A stretch of DNA of 26,027 bases. Origin: H17-190 sp034435615 (GTDB taxonomy: Bacteria; Chloroflexota; Dehalococcoidia; SM23-28-2; HRBIN24). Shown one piece after another: positions 8,272 to 19,200 of this stretch. Positions within the stretch are counted from its first letter, which is position 1; the number at the start of each line of letters is the position of its first letter. The stretch covers positions 1 through 26,027 of the forward strand of contig DAOTWZ010000016.1 of NCBI GenBank assembly GCA_034435615.1, read 5' to 3'. The translations under genes were made by a program, and so were the position numbers. The notes below the pieces were generated by a model. It worked only from the letters and a program-made list of their open reading frames with translations. It ran no database searches and was not told the origin of the DNA.

Positions 8272-11200
8272 ATGAACAGGATCACCTTCCCGCTGGAGCA
8301 GCGAGCGAGCGGCCCCCAGGTGGCAGACCTGCAGGACGCCCTGAGGGCCTGCCTGGAGCGGGACGTCATCCGCATCGAGGGAGCGGCCTCCCTCCGTCGG
8401 CTTCTGGCGGCCCTGCAAAAGGAGCGCGAGCAGCAGCTATACGGCGAGGCCACGGCCCGCCTGGTCTCCCTATTCCAGAAGGCTCGCGGCCTGGAGACCA
8501 GCGGCCAGGTGGACAGGGCTACAGCGGAGGCGCTGAACGCCGTCCTGGAAGAGTGGGGGCTGCTGGAGCGGCCAGCCCCGGCGGGAGGCGGCGTGGTGAG
8601 CGGTCAGGTGCGGCGCGAGGACGGCCTCCCCCTGCCCGGGGCCAGGGTGCACGCCTGGCACGACGCTGAGGTTGGCCCCGTCCGCCTGGGGGAGGACATC
8701 ACCGACGCCGAGGGCCGCTACACCATCCGCTACGAGGGTCTGCCGGGGGTGGAGAGGATCGACCTGCGCGTCTCAGTCTTCGATGGGGAGGGCCGACTGC
8801 TCCGGTCCTCGGACGTGGTGCGCGGGGCCAGGCCCCTGGAGCAGATCGATATGACGGTGGCCCTGGCCGCCCGGCCCGACAGGCGACGCATCGAGGGGCG
8901 CATCGTCCTGGAGAACGGCCTGAGCGCCGAGGGACTTAAGTTGCGCCTCTACCGCCGCGACTTCGGCGGCAAGGCGACGCTTCTGGCCGAGGCCGTCACC
9001 GCCGCCGGTGGCCGCTACATCCTGTCCTACGATTGGGAAGGCCGCCCCGCCAGCCTGGAGGTGCGGGTCGTGAAGGAGTCGGGGGAGGAAGTGGCCCTCT
9101 CCTCCCCCCTGACCGACCTGGGCGCCGGGCCGGTCGTCGTCCTGAACTTGGTCGCCCCCGCTGACCTGCGCCCGCTGGAGGCGGAGTACCGCCGTCTGGT
9201 GGCGGACCTCCTCCCTCACGTGGGCGAGATGGCCGCCCTGGCCAGCGCCCGTGAGGACGACGAGCGCCAGGACCTGACGGTGCTCAACCGCGCCACCGGG
9301 TGGGACGCCCGCCTGCTGGCCCTGGCTGCCATAGCGGAACGCCTCAGCGCCGATCCGGACATCGGTCTGCCGGCGGAGGGACTCTATGGCCTCCTGAGGG
9401 CGGGCCTCCCCTCGGGCAAACTGTTGCTGGCCCAGGTAGGGGCTGACACGGTGGAGCGGGCGCTGAAGGCGGCCCGACAGGCCGGCATCATCGACCTCGA
9501 CGACCAGGCCATCGCCAGCTTCAAGGAGCGTTTCGCCACCTTCGCTGGCCGGGCGAGGCTGGCCCTGCCCGCCCCGGGTTCGCTCTCCACCTACGAGGAG
9601 CTGCTGGAGGCCTCCGGCCTGGACGAGTCGTCCCGAACCAGGTTCGCTGCCGTCTTCCTTGAGCACCGGGGGACGGCGGCGGAGTTGTGGGAGAAGGCGC
9701 GGCAGGCCGGGCTCGACGATGCCCAGGTGCGTCGCCTGCAGCTCCAGGGGCGGCTCGCCTACCTGGTGGGCAACAGCGCTCCCCTGGTCGCTCGTCTGCT
9801 GGACAGGGTGGAGACCGCTTCGGACCTGGTGGAGCGGGACTTTTACGAGCCGGAGACCTGGAAGGCCGAGCTGCGAGCCCTGGCGGGGGACGATGAGGAG
9901 CTGTCCCGCCTCATACCTTCCATCTACCAGGGCGAGAGCGCTCAGGAGCGCCTGGAGGCCTACGCCCAGGACATGGCCCGCAAGGTGCGTCTGAGCTACC
10001 CCACCCAGGTGGTGGCGCGCACCCTGGAGCGCGACGACGCCGATGCCTTCCGCCTGGGCGAGGCCCGCGCTGCCACGGCTGCCCTCCTCAAGAAGGCGGC
10101 CGCCCTGGGCTTCCGTCTGGGACAGACGCCGCCAGCGCGGTTCCTCATGGAGCACCCGGAGGCCCTGGAGGAGACGGGGCCGCAGGCGGGGATGGCCACG
10201 GAGCACCTGAAGACCCTACACCGCGTCTACCAGGTCACCCCCAGCGACGAGGCTATGCCCGTCCTCCTGGAGATGGGGCTGACCTCGGCCCATGACATAA
10301 CGGCCCTCACGGAGGAGCAGTTCGCTGCCCGCTACGTGGCCAAATACGAGAGCAAGCACGGCCGCCGCCCCCCGGGAGGCGAGGCGCGGCTGGTCTACCG
10401 CAAGGCCCAGCAGGTGAGCGTCGTCGTCGACAGGCTGCTCGCCGAAGCCAGGGGAATGGGGACCGTCCAGGGTATGCCAGTCGTGTCTTCGCCTGCCACT
10501 TCCACGGAGCGGATGGCCCTGGTGGGCCAGTTGGTCAGGCACCTGCCCACCCTGGAGACCCTGCTCGGCTCCCAGGACTTCTGCGAGTGCGAGCACTGCC
10601 ACTCCGTCCTGAGTCCCGCCGCCTACCTGGTGGACCTCCTCCAGTTCCTAGACCCCGAGGAGCCGGTCTGGAACAACTTCCTGGAGCAATGGGAGCAGAC
10701 GCACGGTGGCGAGAGGTATACGGACCGCTACCAGAAGCCCTACGATGCCCTCGTCCGCGAGCGCCGGCCAGATATACCGCATATCCCCCTCACCTGCGAG
10801 AACACGCACACGGCGCTCCCCTACATCGACCTGGTCAACGAGATACTGGAGTACTACGTGGCGAAGGGGAAGCTGGACAGCGGCGCCGCCGGCGATACCG
10901 GCGCCACTGCCAGCGAGGACCTCCTGGCCGAGCCCCAGAGCACGGCCCGAGAGGACCAGGTCGCCCTCCAGGCCTACGATGCCCTCTACAGCGCCCGCTA
11001 TCCCCTGGCCCTCCCCTTCGACCTGTGGCTGGAGACAGTGCGCCAGTTCTGCGACTTCTTCGAGGCGCCCTTCTGGCGGCTGCTGGAGACCTTCCGGCCG
11101 ACGCAAGACCTCTTCGCCTCCGGCGCCGCCTACGGCCACGAGGCCGTGTTCCGGGAGAGGCTGGGCCTCTCGCCAGCGGAGCACGCCGTCTTCACCGACC

Positions 11201-14200
11201 CCGCTGCCCTGGCCACGTGGCAGGGCCTTTACGGCTGCGCCAGCGACGACCCCGACGCCACCCTCGTCACCGACGCCGAGACGGGAGAGTCCGTAGACCT
11301 GAGCTCGGCCAAGGTGCTGGCCCGCCGGCTGGCGGTGAGCTACCGGGAGCTGGTGGAGCTGGTGAAGACGGGCTTCGTGAACCCCCGGCTGGCGGAGCTG
11401 GGCCTCCTGGACAAGCTGGGCGCCTCCATAGCCGACGCCCGGTCCTACCTGGACCACCGGGGGCTGCTGGAGAGGGAACCGTCCAGCCTCACGGAGGAGG
11501 AGCAGCGACAGCGTCTGGAGGCGGAGGCCTTCCGACAGCGGCTGGAGCGGCTCGGCCAGGAGTTCAGTATGGCGTTTGCCCATCTGGAGGCCCAGGTGGA
11601 AGCCCTCCCCTTCGATGACGTCCTGGTGCTGAGCGGTCCGGAGGGGGAGTGCGACTTCGAGCACACGGCCCTGCGGTATGCCAGCGGCCGCCCGGCGGAG
11701 CCCATAGCCCTCCTACGGCTGAACCTCTTCGTGCGACTGTGGCGCAGGCTGGGCTGGAGCATCGAGGAGACGGACCGCGCCCTTCAGGTCTTCGTCCCCA
11801 GCGAAGCGCCCTTCGAGCCCGAGCACCTGAACGAACGCCCCCTCAGGACAGCCCTGGTCTATCTGGCCCACCTCAAGGCGCTGGAGGAAGCCCTGGGCCT
11901 GGGGGCTGACGGTCGCCTGAAGCTCCTCACCTTGTGGTCGGAACTGCCGACGACTGGAGAGCGCCCCCTCTATGCCCAGCTCTTTCTGGTGCCCGGCGTC
12001 CTGAAGAGCGACCCCGTCTTCGACAGCCCGTTGGGCCGCTATCTGGAATACTTCGATGCTGCGGAGGGAAGGTACAGGCCCTTCCGCTGGGATGCCAGTC
12101 AGCCGGAGTCCCCTCAGACGGGCAATGTCTCCCTGAAGGCCCACATGGTGGCCCTGCAGGGGGCGCTGGGACTCACCGCCGACGATGTCCAGCGCATCCT
12201 GGCCGATGCTGGTCTCTCGCTGGAAAGCGCAGCCCTCACTCTGAGCAACGTCTCCCTGCTCTACCGTTACGCCCTCCTGGCCCGGGCGCTGGAGCTCTCC
12301 GTCCGGGAGCTCATAGCCCTCAGGCAGCTCTCGGGCCTGGAGCCGTTCAAGCCCCTGGAGGCCGGCACCCTGACGACGCTGGGGGACGACCACCCCTTCA
12401 CCCAGACCCTCCGTTTCGTGGAGACGGTGGAGCAGGTCAGGGCCAGCGGTTTCAACGTGGAGGATCTGGAATACCTTCTGCGCCACCGCTTCGACCCGAC
12501 GGGCCGTTACCGGCCGGCCCGGGCGGCCACCCTCCTCTTTCTCAAGGGGCTGGCGGCGACCATCAGGGCCATCCGCGCCGAGCACGCCGTGCCGTCGGAT
12601 CCTGGCGCCCTGAGCGAGGAGGCACTGCAGCAAAAGCTGGGTCTCCTTCTGCCGTCCGAGGTGGCCCGGCGCTTTCTGGCCATGCTGAACGGCACCGTCG
12701 AGTTCACCGCCACCGTGGAGGCGCCGCCCGCCAACAGGCTGGAGCCCTCCCTCTTCGTCGGGGAGCCCTCGCTGCTCCGGCTGGCCTATGACGAGACCCT
12801 GGAGAGGCAGTCCCTCACCTTCCGTGGCGTTCTCCTGGAGGAGCAAAAGGGGGAGTTGCTGGGGCGGTTCGCCCCCTCCCTCTCGACCGATCAGCAGGCC
12901 GTCCTTCGCGGCCTCCTGGACGACGTCCAGGCCCAGGCGCGATCCTTCTTCGAGGCCCATCTGGAGCGGTCGGCCTCCGCGGACGCCCCCACCACTGGCT
13001 TCCTGGAGGCCGCCGATTACGAACTGCTCTTCGCTCCCCTGCCCGAAGGCCTGAACGAGGCCCAGCGCCAGGAGCGGCTGGCCCAGCGGCGGGCACGGCT
13101 GGCCCGCGCTCTCTTCCCCGTCCTCCAGCAGCGGCTGGCCCAGCAAGCCATCGTCCGCGCCCTAGTGGACCAGACGGGAGGAGAGGCGGCCCTGGTGGAG
13201 GCGCTGCTCACCGACTCTCGCCTGGTGACCGATCCCGCCTCCCCGGGAGGCGACGAGCCCCTGCTGGCGGCCTTCGAGGGCCTCGCCGGGGGTGGCGTCA
13301 CAGCCCGGTTCTTCTCTGCCGCTGACGCTACGGGAAGCCCTCTCGCCACCCTGGCCCTGGCCGATGCCGACACCGGCCTCGGGGATGCCAGCGGCACCCC
13401 TCTGCGGCCTCTTGGAGCCAACAGCGTTCTCATGGAGGGATATCTGGAGGTGCCGGTGCCCGGGGCATACCGGTTCTACGTCGTCCTGGAGCGACAGAAC
13501 GCCGAGGCCGAGCTCCGCTTCGAGCACGTGGCCGGCCCTCTCCTGTCCGGGACGGCCAGCGCCGATGGGCAGGAGTTCAGTCAGCACCTGGAGCTGGCGG
13601 CCGGCGTCCCCTACAGGTTCACTCTGGAGGCCCGAAACCTCCAGGATGGCGAGGCCCGCCTGCTGGTGCGAGGGGAGGGACTGGCCAGGGGAGGGCTCGC
13701 CCGTCTCGTCCTGTACCCCGGGGCGAGCATGGAGAGGGCGGAGCGGGCCTGTCTCCTGCTCCGCAAGGCCCTCCAGTTGGTGGAGGCCCTGGGCCTCGGC
13801 CTGGGGGAGCTGCGCTACCTTCTCACCCACCGGACGGACTTCGATGGCCTGGACCTGAGCAGGCTCCCCACGCGTCCCCAGGACGACACGCCGGCGGGGG
13901 CGCGAGCGCTCTTCGGGCAGTTCCTGCGCCTGGCCGCTTATGCCCGGCTCAAGGGGGAGATGGCCGGAGGGCGGGAGGAGCTGACCGGCATCTTCGAGGC
14001 CAGCGCCGCCGGCGACCTGGAGTCCGCCTACTCGATCATCGCCCGGGTGACGCGCCGGGACGCGGCGGTGGTGAAGGAGGTGGCCCAGCACCTCTTCGCA
14101 GCGCCCGCCTTCACCGACGAGAGGCCGCTGTGGCGATTGTGGGAGGCCCTCCAGGTGGTGGAGCGCTTCGGGGTGCCCGTGGCCTCCCTGACCGGCTGGA

Positions 14201-16173
14201 CGGGCGTGGTGGACGGCACCGCCCCAGCGGCCCAGCGCTTCGCCATCGCCAGACAGGCGCGGGAGACGGTGAGAGCCCGCTTCGACACCGAGAGCTGGCG
14301 CCGGGTCGCCCAGCCCATCTTTGACCGCCTGCGGCGGCAGCGGCGCGATGCTCTCGTCGCCTATACGATGCGCAAGCTGGGCTTCCAGCGGCAGGAGCAG
14401 CTCTACGAGTACTTCCTCATCGACCCCGGGATGGAGCCCGTGGTGCGCACCTCGCGCATCCGTCTGGCTATCGCCTCGGTGCAGCTCTTCGTCCAGCGCT
14501 GCCTGCTGAACCTGGAGCCCGATGCGCCGCCCGCCGCCATCAACGCCAGCCGGTGGGAGTGGATGAAGCGCTACCGGGTATGGGAGGCCAACCGCAAGGT
14601 CTTCCTCTTCCCCGAGAACTGGCTGGAGCCCGAGTTCCGCGACGACAAGACGTCCCTGTTCCAGGAGCTGGAGGGTGCACTCTTCCAGGGTGACGTCTCC
14701 GATGACCTGGTGGAGGACGCCTTCCTCAACTACCTTAAGAAGCTGGACGAACTGGCCAGGCTGAAGATCGTCGCTATGCACCTGGAGTACCGGACGGACG
14801 CGGAGGCGAACGTCCTCCACGTCTTCGGCCGCACTCACGGTCAGCCCCACAAATACTTCTACCGTCGCTTCCTTCACCAGAGCTGGACGCCCTGGGAGCC
14901 GGTGACGGTGGACGTGCAGGGCGACCACCTGGCGCCAGTGGTCTGGCGGGACCGGCTCTATCTCTTCTGGGTCACCTTCATGGAGCGGGCGGAAGAGGAC
15001 GCCCAGCCCGGGTCCCGCAGCAGCGGCAGGACCCTAGCTGAGGTCCAACTGTCCGATGTGATGAACGACATAATGGACAGGACCGCGCACAGGCAGCTCC
15101 AGGTGCAGCTCCACTGGAGCGTCTACACCAACGGCAAGTGGAGTCCCCCCGAGTCCAGCCCCCTCTTCACTGTCCTGGGGGACGACGGGAATCCCCTACA
15201 GCTCCACCGCAGCTCCTTCAGCCCGTCCCAGCTCTTCGTCTTCGTCTCCAAGGAGCCCTATGAGGAGGGCGAGGAGCGGGGAGTCTACGTCCATCTGGTT
15301 AGTCGAGCGCTGAGCCAGAGCTTCTATCTGGCGGGCCGCAACAGTCCCCCCGTCCTCCTTCAGAGGGGCAGGAGTCGGCCCTCCGCGCCCTATCCGCGGA
15401 CGTCCCAGGGAGCGACCGATTACCTCGGCGAATCCGAGCTCCGCGTCACATTTCGCCAATCGATCGTCATCAGGGATGGGGAAGAGCCCGAAGAGGACTG
15501 GGACTCGCCCTCCATCCTGAAGCTGGTCAGTGAGCAGAAGGGCTACTCCCTCGTGCCGTGCAACAACGAGGCCCCCTTTGGCGATGCCGAGGTCGCCTCT
15601 CTGGAGAGGCCTGTCTTCTTCCAGGACCACCTCCATACCTTCTTCATTGAGCCGGACCTGACGGAGGAGTCCACCGAGACGTGGGAGGGATGGCTGACGC
15701 CCATCGCTCCTGTCCCGGCGGAGATGTTGGAGTTGCAGGAGGGGATGCTGGAGAGGGTGCTGGAGCCCTGGGTGCCCGTGGAGAGTCCGCTGCCCATGGG
15801 CCCGGATGACCCCGTCTGGCGCCTCCCCGTGGACCCCCGGTCCCTCCACCGGCTGCGCACCTCCCGGGACTGGCTGGTGAACCCGTCCACGGCCCTGGAG
15901 TTCGATGGCGGGCTGGTGGGGGCGGGCGGGCGAATCGCCCCCGGGGCCCGGCCGGGGGAGGGCATCGTCGGCCGGCCGACCACGCTGGACGGCGGCATGG
16001 GCGTACCGCCGGGAGGGGCCACCGGCCAGCCCTCGCCCCTGGCTGTCCGGACGGAAGGGCTGGGCGGGTCCGCTGGCCGGCTGACGCTGGAGGGACGGCT
16101 GCATGTGGTGGGGAGGGGTGGCCTGGACGCCGCCGCCCTGGAGCGTCTGGCCATGGAGAGAGGGCCGCGGTGA
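8272..16173 (+). CDS. Tc toxin A component, N-terminal half (TcaA/YenA1-like), greatly enlarged
   Basis: This 2633-aa protein is the shell-forming half of a split TcA subunit. ATG 8272 follows AGGGAGG (8258-8264) at 7 bp. Visible parts in order: a peptidoglycan-binding-like helical module (about 10-95, YGEATARLVSLFQ..G...SGQVDRATAEAL); two carboxypeptidase-regulatory/Cna-like beta sandwiches (about 105-200 and 206-296); helical TcA shell; a VRP1-like conserved block (about 765-870) opening with C771-E-C-E-H-C-H and SPAAYLVDLLQFL, then RRPDI and LTCENT; more helices; a PA14-like beta domain (about 1665-1820); an ABC-toxin N-terminal-type block (about 1990-2150, LRRQRRDALVAY); and a neuraminidase-like domain (from about 2155, HVFGRTHG, LAPVVWRDRLYLFW). 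The final 80 or so residues are a Gly/Pro-rich tail. TcaA and YenA1 are only about 1,100 aa, so this is more than twice the usual size of such a half. The assignment to the TcA family is secure; domain edges are estimates. Confidence 0.92.
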   Translation: MNRITFPLEQRASGPQVADLQDALRACLERDVIRIEGAASLRRLLAALQKEREQQLYGEATARLVSLFQKARGLETSGQVDRATAEALNAVLEEWGLLERPAPAGGGVVSGQVRREDGLPLPGARVHAWHDAEVGPVRLGEDITDAEGRYTIRYEGLPGVERIDLRVSVFDGEGRLLRSSDVVRGARPLEQIDMTVALAARPDRRRIEGRIVLENGLSAEGLKLRLYRRDFGGKATLLAEAVTAAGGRYILSYDWEGRPASLEVRVVKESGEEVALSSPLTDLGAGPVVVLNLVAPADLRPLEAEYRRLVADLLPHVGEMAALASAREDDERQDLTVLNRATGWDARLLALAAIAERLSADPDIGLPAEGLYGLLRAGLPSGKLLLAQVGADTVERALKAARQAGIIDLDDQAIASFKERFATFAGRARLALPAPGSLSTYEELLEASGLDESSRTRFAAVFLEHRGTAAELWEKARQAGLDDAQVRRLQLQGRLAYLVGNSAPLVARLLDRVETASDLVERDFYEPETWKAELRALAGDDEELSRLIPSIYQGESAQERLEAYAQDMARKVRLSYPTQVVARTLERDDADAFRLGEARAATAALLKKAAALGFRLGQTPPARFLMEHPEALEETGPQAGMATEHLKTLHRVYQVTPSDEAMPVLLEMGLTSAHDITALTEEQFAARYVAKYESKHGRRPPGGEARLVYRKAQQVSVVVDRLLAEARGMGTVQGMPVVSSPATSTERMALVGQLVRHLPTLETLLGSQDFCECEHCHSVLSPAAYLVDLLQFLDPEEPVWNNFLEQWEQTHGGERYTDRYQKPYDALVRERRPDIPHIPLTCENTHTALPYIDLVNEILEYYVAKGKLDSGAAGDTGATASEDLLAEPQSTAREDQVALQAYDALYSARYPLALPFDLWLETVRQFCDFFEAPFWRLLETFRPTQDLFASGAAYGHEAVFRERLGLSPAEHAVFTDPAALATWQGLYGCASDDPDATLVTDAETGESVDLSSAKVLARRLAVSYRELVELVKTGFVNPRLAELGLLDKLGASIADARSYLDHRGLLEREPSSLTEEEQRQRLEAEAFRQRLERLGQEFSMAFAHLEAQVEALPFDDVLVLSGPEGECDFEHTALRYASGRPAEPIALLRLNLFVRLWRRLGWSIEETDRALQVFVPSEAPFEPEHLNERPLRTALVYLAHLKALEEALGLGADGRLKLLTLWSELPTTGERPLYAQLFLVPGVLKSDPVFDSPLGRYLEYFDAAEGRYRPFRWDASQPESPQTGNVSLKAHMVALQGALGLTADDVQRILADAGLSLESAALTLSNVSLLYRYALLARALELSVRELIALRQLSGLEPFKPLEAGTLTTLGDDHPFTQTLRFVETVEQVRASGFNVEDLEYLLRHRFDPTGRYRPARAATLLFLKGLAATIRAIRAEHAVPSDPGALSEEALQQKLGLLLPSEVARRFLAMLNGTVEFTATVEAPPANRLEPSLFVGEPSLLRLAYDETLERQSLTFRGVLLEEQKGELLGRFAPSLSTDQQAVLRGLLDDVQAQARSFFEAHLERSASADAPTTGFLEAADYELLFAPLPEGLNEAQRQERLAQRRARLARALFPVLQQRLAQQAIVRALVDQTGGEAALVEALLTDSRLVTDPASPGGDEPLLAAFEGLAGGGVTARFFSAADATGSPLATLALADADTGLGDASGTPLRPLGANSVLMEGYLEVPVPGAYRFYVVLERQNAEAELRFEHVAGPLLSGTASADGQEFSQHLELAAGVPYRFTLEARNLQDGEARLLVRGEGLARGGLARLVLYPGASMERAERACLLLRKALQLVEALGLGLGELRYLLTHRTDFDGLDLSRLPTRPQDDTPAGARALFGQFLRLAAYARLKGEMAGGREELTGIFEASAAGDLESAYSIIARVTRRDAAVVKEVAQHLFAAPAFTDERPLWRLWEALQVVERFGVPVASLTGWTGVVDGTAPAAQRFAIARQARETVRARFDTESWRRVAQPIFDRLRRQRRDALVAYTMRKLGFQRQEQLYEYFLIDPGMEPVVRTSRIRLAIASVQLFVQRCLLNLEPDAPPAAINASRWEWMKRYRVWEANRKVFLFPENWLEPEFRDDKTSLFQELEGALFQGDVSDDLVEDAFLNYLKKLDELARLKIVAMHLEYRTDAEANVLHVFGRTHGQPHKYFYRRFLHQSWTPWEPVTVDVQGDHLAPVVWRDRLYLFWVTFMERAEEDAQPGSRSSGRTLAEVQLSDVMNDIMDRTAHRQLQVQLHWSVYTNGKWSPPESSPLFTVLGDDGNPLQLHRSSFSPSQLFVFVSKEPYEEGEERGVYVHLVSRALSQSFYLAGRNSPPVLLQRGRSRPSAPYPRTSQGATDYLGESELRVTFRQSIVIRDGEEPEEDWDSPSILKLVSEQKGYSLVPCNNEAPFGDAEVASLERPVFFQDHLHTFFIEPDLTEESTETWEGWLTPIAPVPAEMLELQEGMLERVLEPWVPVESPLPMGPDDPVWRLPVDPRSLHRLRTSRDWLVNPSTALEFDGGLVGAGGRIAPGARPGEGIVGRPTTLDGGMGVPPGGATGQPSPLAVRTEGLGGSAGRLTLEGRLHVVGRGGLDAAALERLAMERGPR

Positions 16174-16230
16174 GCCCGCAGAGGCTGCGCCAGGGACGGT
16201 AGGCCGAATTAAGGAAAAGGAGCGCTGGCC

Positions 16231-19200
16231 ATGAGCAAACGACACTTGCGCTTTCACGGCTACTACGATATGGCCACCCTGGGCAAGGGAAGGCGGCGCG
16301 TAGTCGTCCAGCGAAGGGAGCTGGACTACCGGCTCTACCTGCACCAGCACCCCTTCGTGCAGCAGTTGATGCAAAGATCGCTGCGCGGAGGGACGCCGGC
16401 GCTGCAGGCCGCCGATACCGAATACGTGAGGCGAGACGACGGCACCTTCGAGTCCCTGCCGGACGGTCGGCCGCGGCCGGTCCTCTACGGCGAGCTCGTC
16501 TCGGAGGGACAGGACGAGGCGTCGAGGCTCCCCTACGTGGCCTCGGAGCTGGTGAGGAAGCCGTATCCGGTGAAAGAGCTGGACTTCAGCTCCAGCGGCC
16601 CCTACGCCGTCTACAACTGGGAGCTCTTCTATCACGTGCCGCTGACCATCGCCGTCCACCTGAGCAGGAACCAGCGCTTCGCCGAAGCGCAGCGCTGGTT
16701 CCATTACATCTTCGACCCCACGGACGACAGCGATGGCCCCACCCCCCAGCGCTTCTGGAAGGTGCGGCCCTTCCAGTCCATGGATGTGAAGAAGCTGGAG
16801 GAGATCCTGGTCAACCTGGCCACGGGTGCCGACCCCGACCTGCAGCGAGAGACCGTTCACAGCATCGAGACCTGGAAGGACGCGCCCTTCCGTCCCCACG
16901 CCATCGCCCGCTACCGGCAGCAGGCCTACATGTACAAGGTGGTGATGGCCTACCTGGACAACCTCATCGCCTGGGGGGACTCTCTGTTCCGCCAGGACAC
17001 GCCGGAGAGCGTCGATGAGGCGCTGCAGCTCTACGTGCTGGCCGCCAATATCCTCGGCCCTCGCCCGGATATGGTGCCCAGGAAGGGCACCCTGCGACCC
17101 CAGACCTACCAGACCCTCCGCGCTGACCTGGATCGCTTTGGCAACGCCCTGCGCGACCTGGAGGCCGACCTTCCCTTCGACCTGATGCCGTTCCCCGCCG
17201 GGGGAGCCAGCGACGGTGAGCGCCTGACCGCCATCGGGGGGCTGGGCAAGGCCCTCTACTTCTGCCTGCCCAGGAACGAGAGGCTCCTCCAGTACTGGGA
17301 CACCGTGGCCGACCGCCTTTTCAAGATCCGCAACAGCCTCAACATCATGGGCATCTTTCGCCAGCTTCCGCTCTTCTCGCCGCCCATCGACCCGGCGTTG
17401 CTGGTGCGGGCGGCCGCCGCTGGTGTGGACGTGGGGGCGGTAGTCAGCGGCCTGAACCAGCCCCTGCCCCTCATCCGCTTTGCCTTTCTCGTCCAGAAGG
17501 CGGCCGAGGTCTGCCAGGAGGTGAAGTCTCTGGGAGGCCAGTTGCTGGCCGCCATGGAGAGGGAGGACGCGGAGGCGCTGGCCCTCCTGCGGTCCCGGCA
17601 CGAGCGCCTCGTCATGGAGATGGTGGAGCAGGTGAAGTACGCCCAGCTACAGGAAGCCATCAAGGCCAGGGAGTCGCTGGGCAAGTCTCTGGCCCTGGCG
17701 GTGCAGCGCTACACCTACTACGAACGCCACCTGGGCAGGCGCCCGGAGGAGATAGAGCGGGTGCTTCAGAGCGCCATACAGGCGCTGGGGGAGCTGGACC
17801 GCCAGCGGCTCGAGAGGATGGAGCTGGAGACGACGGAGCCGGAGCTTCCCTCGCGGGAGATCCGGGTGGACGTCGCCAGCGGCGGCTCGCCCGCGGTCGT
17901 CGGCGATCCTCAGGGTGGCAGGCTGCTGAGCTCATACGAGGTGCAGGAGTCGGAGCTGCTGCAGTGGGCCCAGATAGCCAGCGACACGGCGAACGTCCTG
18001 AGCGCTCTCAGCGCTGTGGGCTTCTACTTGCCCACGTTCCATATCAATATCCAGCCTTTCGGCACGGGAGCGACGACGGAGTACGGAGGCAAGAACGTGG
18101 GGGATGCCCTTCAGGGGCTGGCTGTCGCCTCCCGTGCCGTGGCCGACCGCCTCAGCTTCGAGGCCCGCCAGGCCAGCCGCATGGACGCCTTCGCCCGCCG
18201 CGAGCGCGAGTGGGCACTGCAGAGCAATCTCGCCGCCATAGAGATATCGCAAGTCCTGAAGCAGCTACGGGCAGCCCAGATCCGGGAGGCGGTGGCGGAG
18301 CAGGAGCTCAGGGCCCATCGCCTCCAGATGAAGCACACCGAGGAGATGGAGCGCTTCCTGAACGAGGAGGGCACGGAGCGCGCCGGCAAGCAGACCAACA
18401 AGGCCCTGCACGCCTGGATGAAGCGGGAGGTGCGCGGCCTCCACGCCCACTGCTTCCAGCTCGCCTTCGATGTCGCCAAGAAGGCGGAGCGCGCCCTGCA
18501 GCACGAGCTGGGAGACCGCAGCCTGGGCTACATCAGGTCGGATTACCTGGCGGGCAAAGAAGGGCTCCTGGCCGGCGAGAGGCTCTATCTGGACATCAAG
18601 CGCATGGAGATGGCCTACCACGAGCTGAACCGCCGGGAGTACGAGCTCACCAAGCACGTCAGCCTGCTGCAGGTGGACCCTCTGGCGCTGGTACAGCTCC
18701 GCACCACGGGCCGCTGCACGGTGCGCCTGCCCGAGGAACTGTTCGATATGGACGGCCCGGGGCACTACTTCCGACGCATAAAATCGGTGGCTGTGAGCGT
18801 GCCCTGCGTCACCGGTCCCTATGTGGGGATCAACTGCAAGCTGACCCTGCTCCGGAGCCGGGTGCGCAGGACGCCGGACCTCCGGGGCGGCGTCTATGCC
18901 TGGCAGGGGGCCGAGGACGACCGGTTCGACGAGTATTACGGCGTCCTGCAGTCCGTCGTCGCCAGCTCAGCCAAGAGCGACGCTGGCCTCTTTGAGCCCA
19001 ACCTGCGCGACGAACGCTATCTCCCCTTCGAGAACTCCGGCGTCATCAGTGAATGGCAACTGGAGCTGCCGGCCGACCCCAGCCGCGGCGACCCCTGCCT
19101 CTTCGATTACAACACCATCACCGATGTCATCCTGCACATCCGCTACACCGCCCGCGAGGGTGGGGAGCCGTTGCGCCGGGCGGCCCTGGAGAACCTGAAA

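Noticed and set aside
15196..17601. An 801-codon minus-strand open frame spanning the A1/A2 junction.
   Set aside because: It crosses two well-supported plus-strand genes and shows no recognisable domain; high GC makes long antisense frames common.
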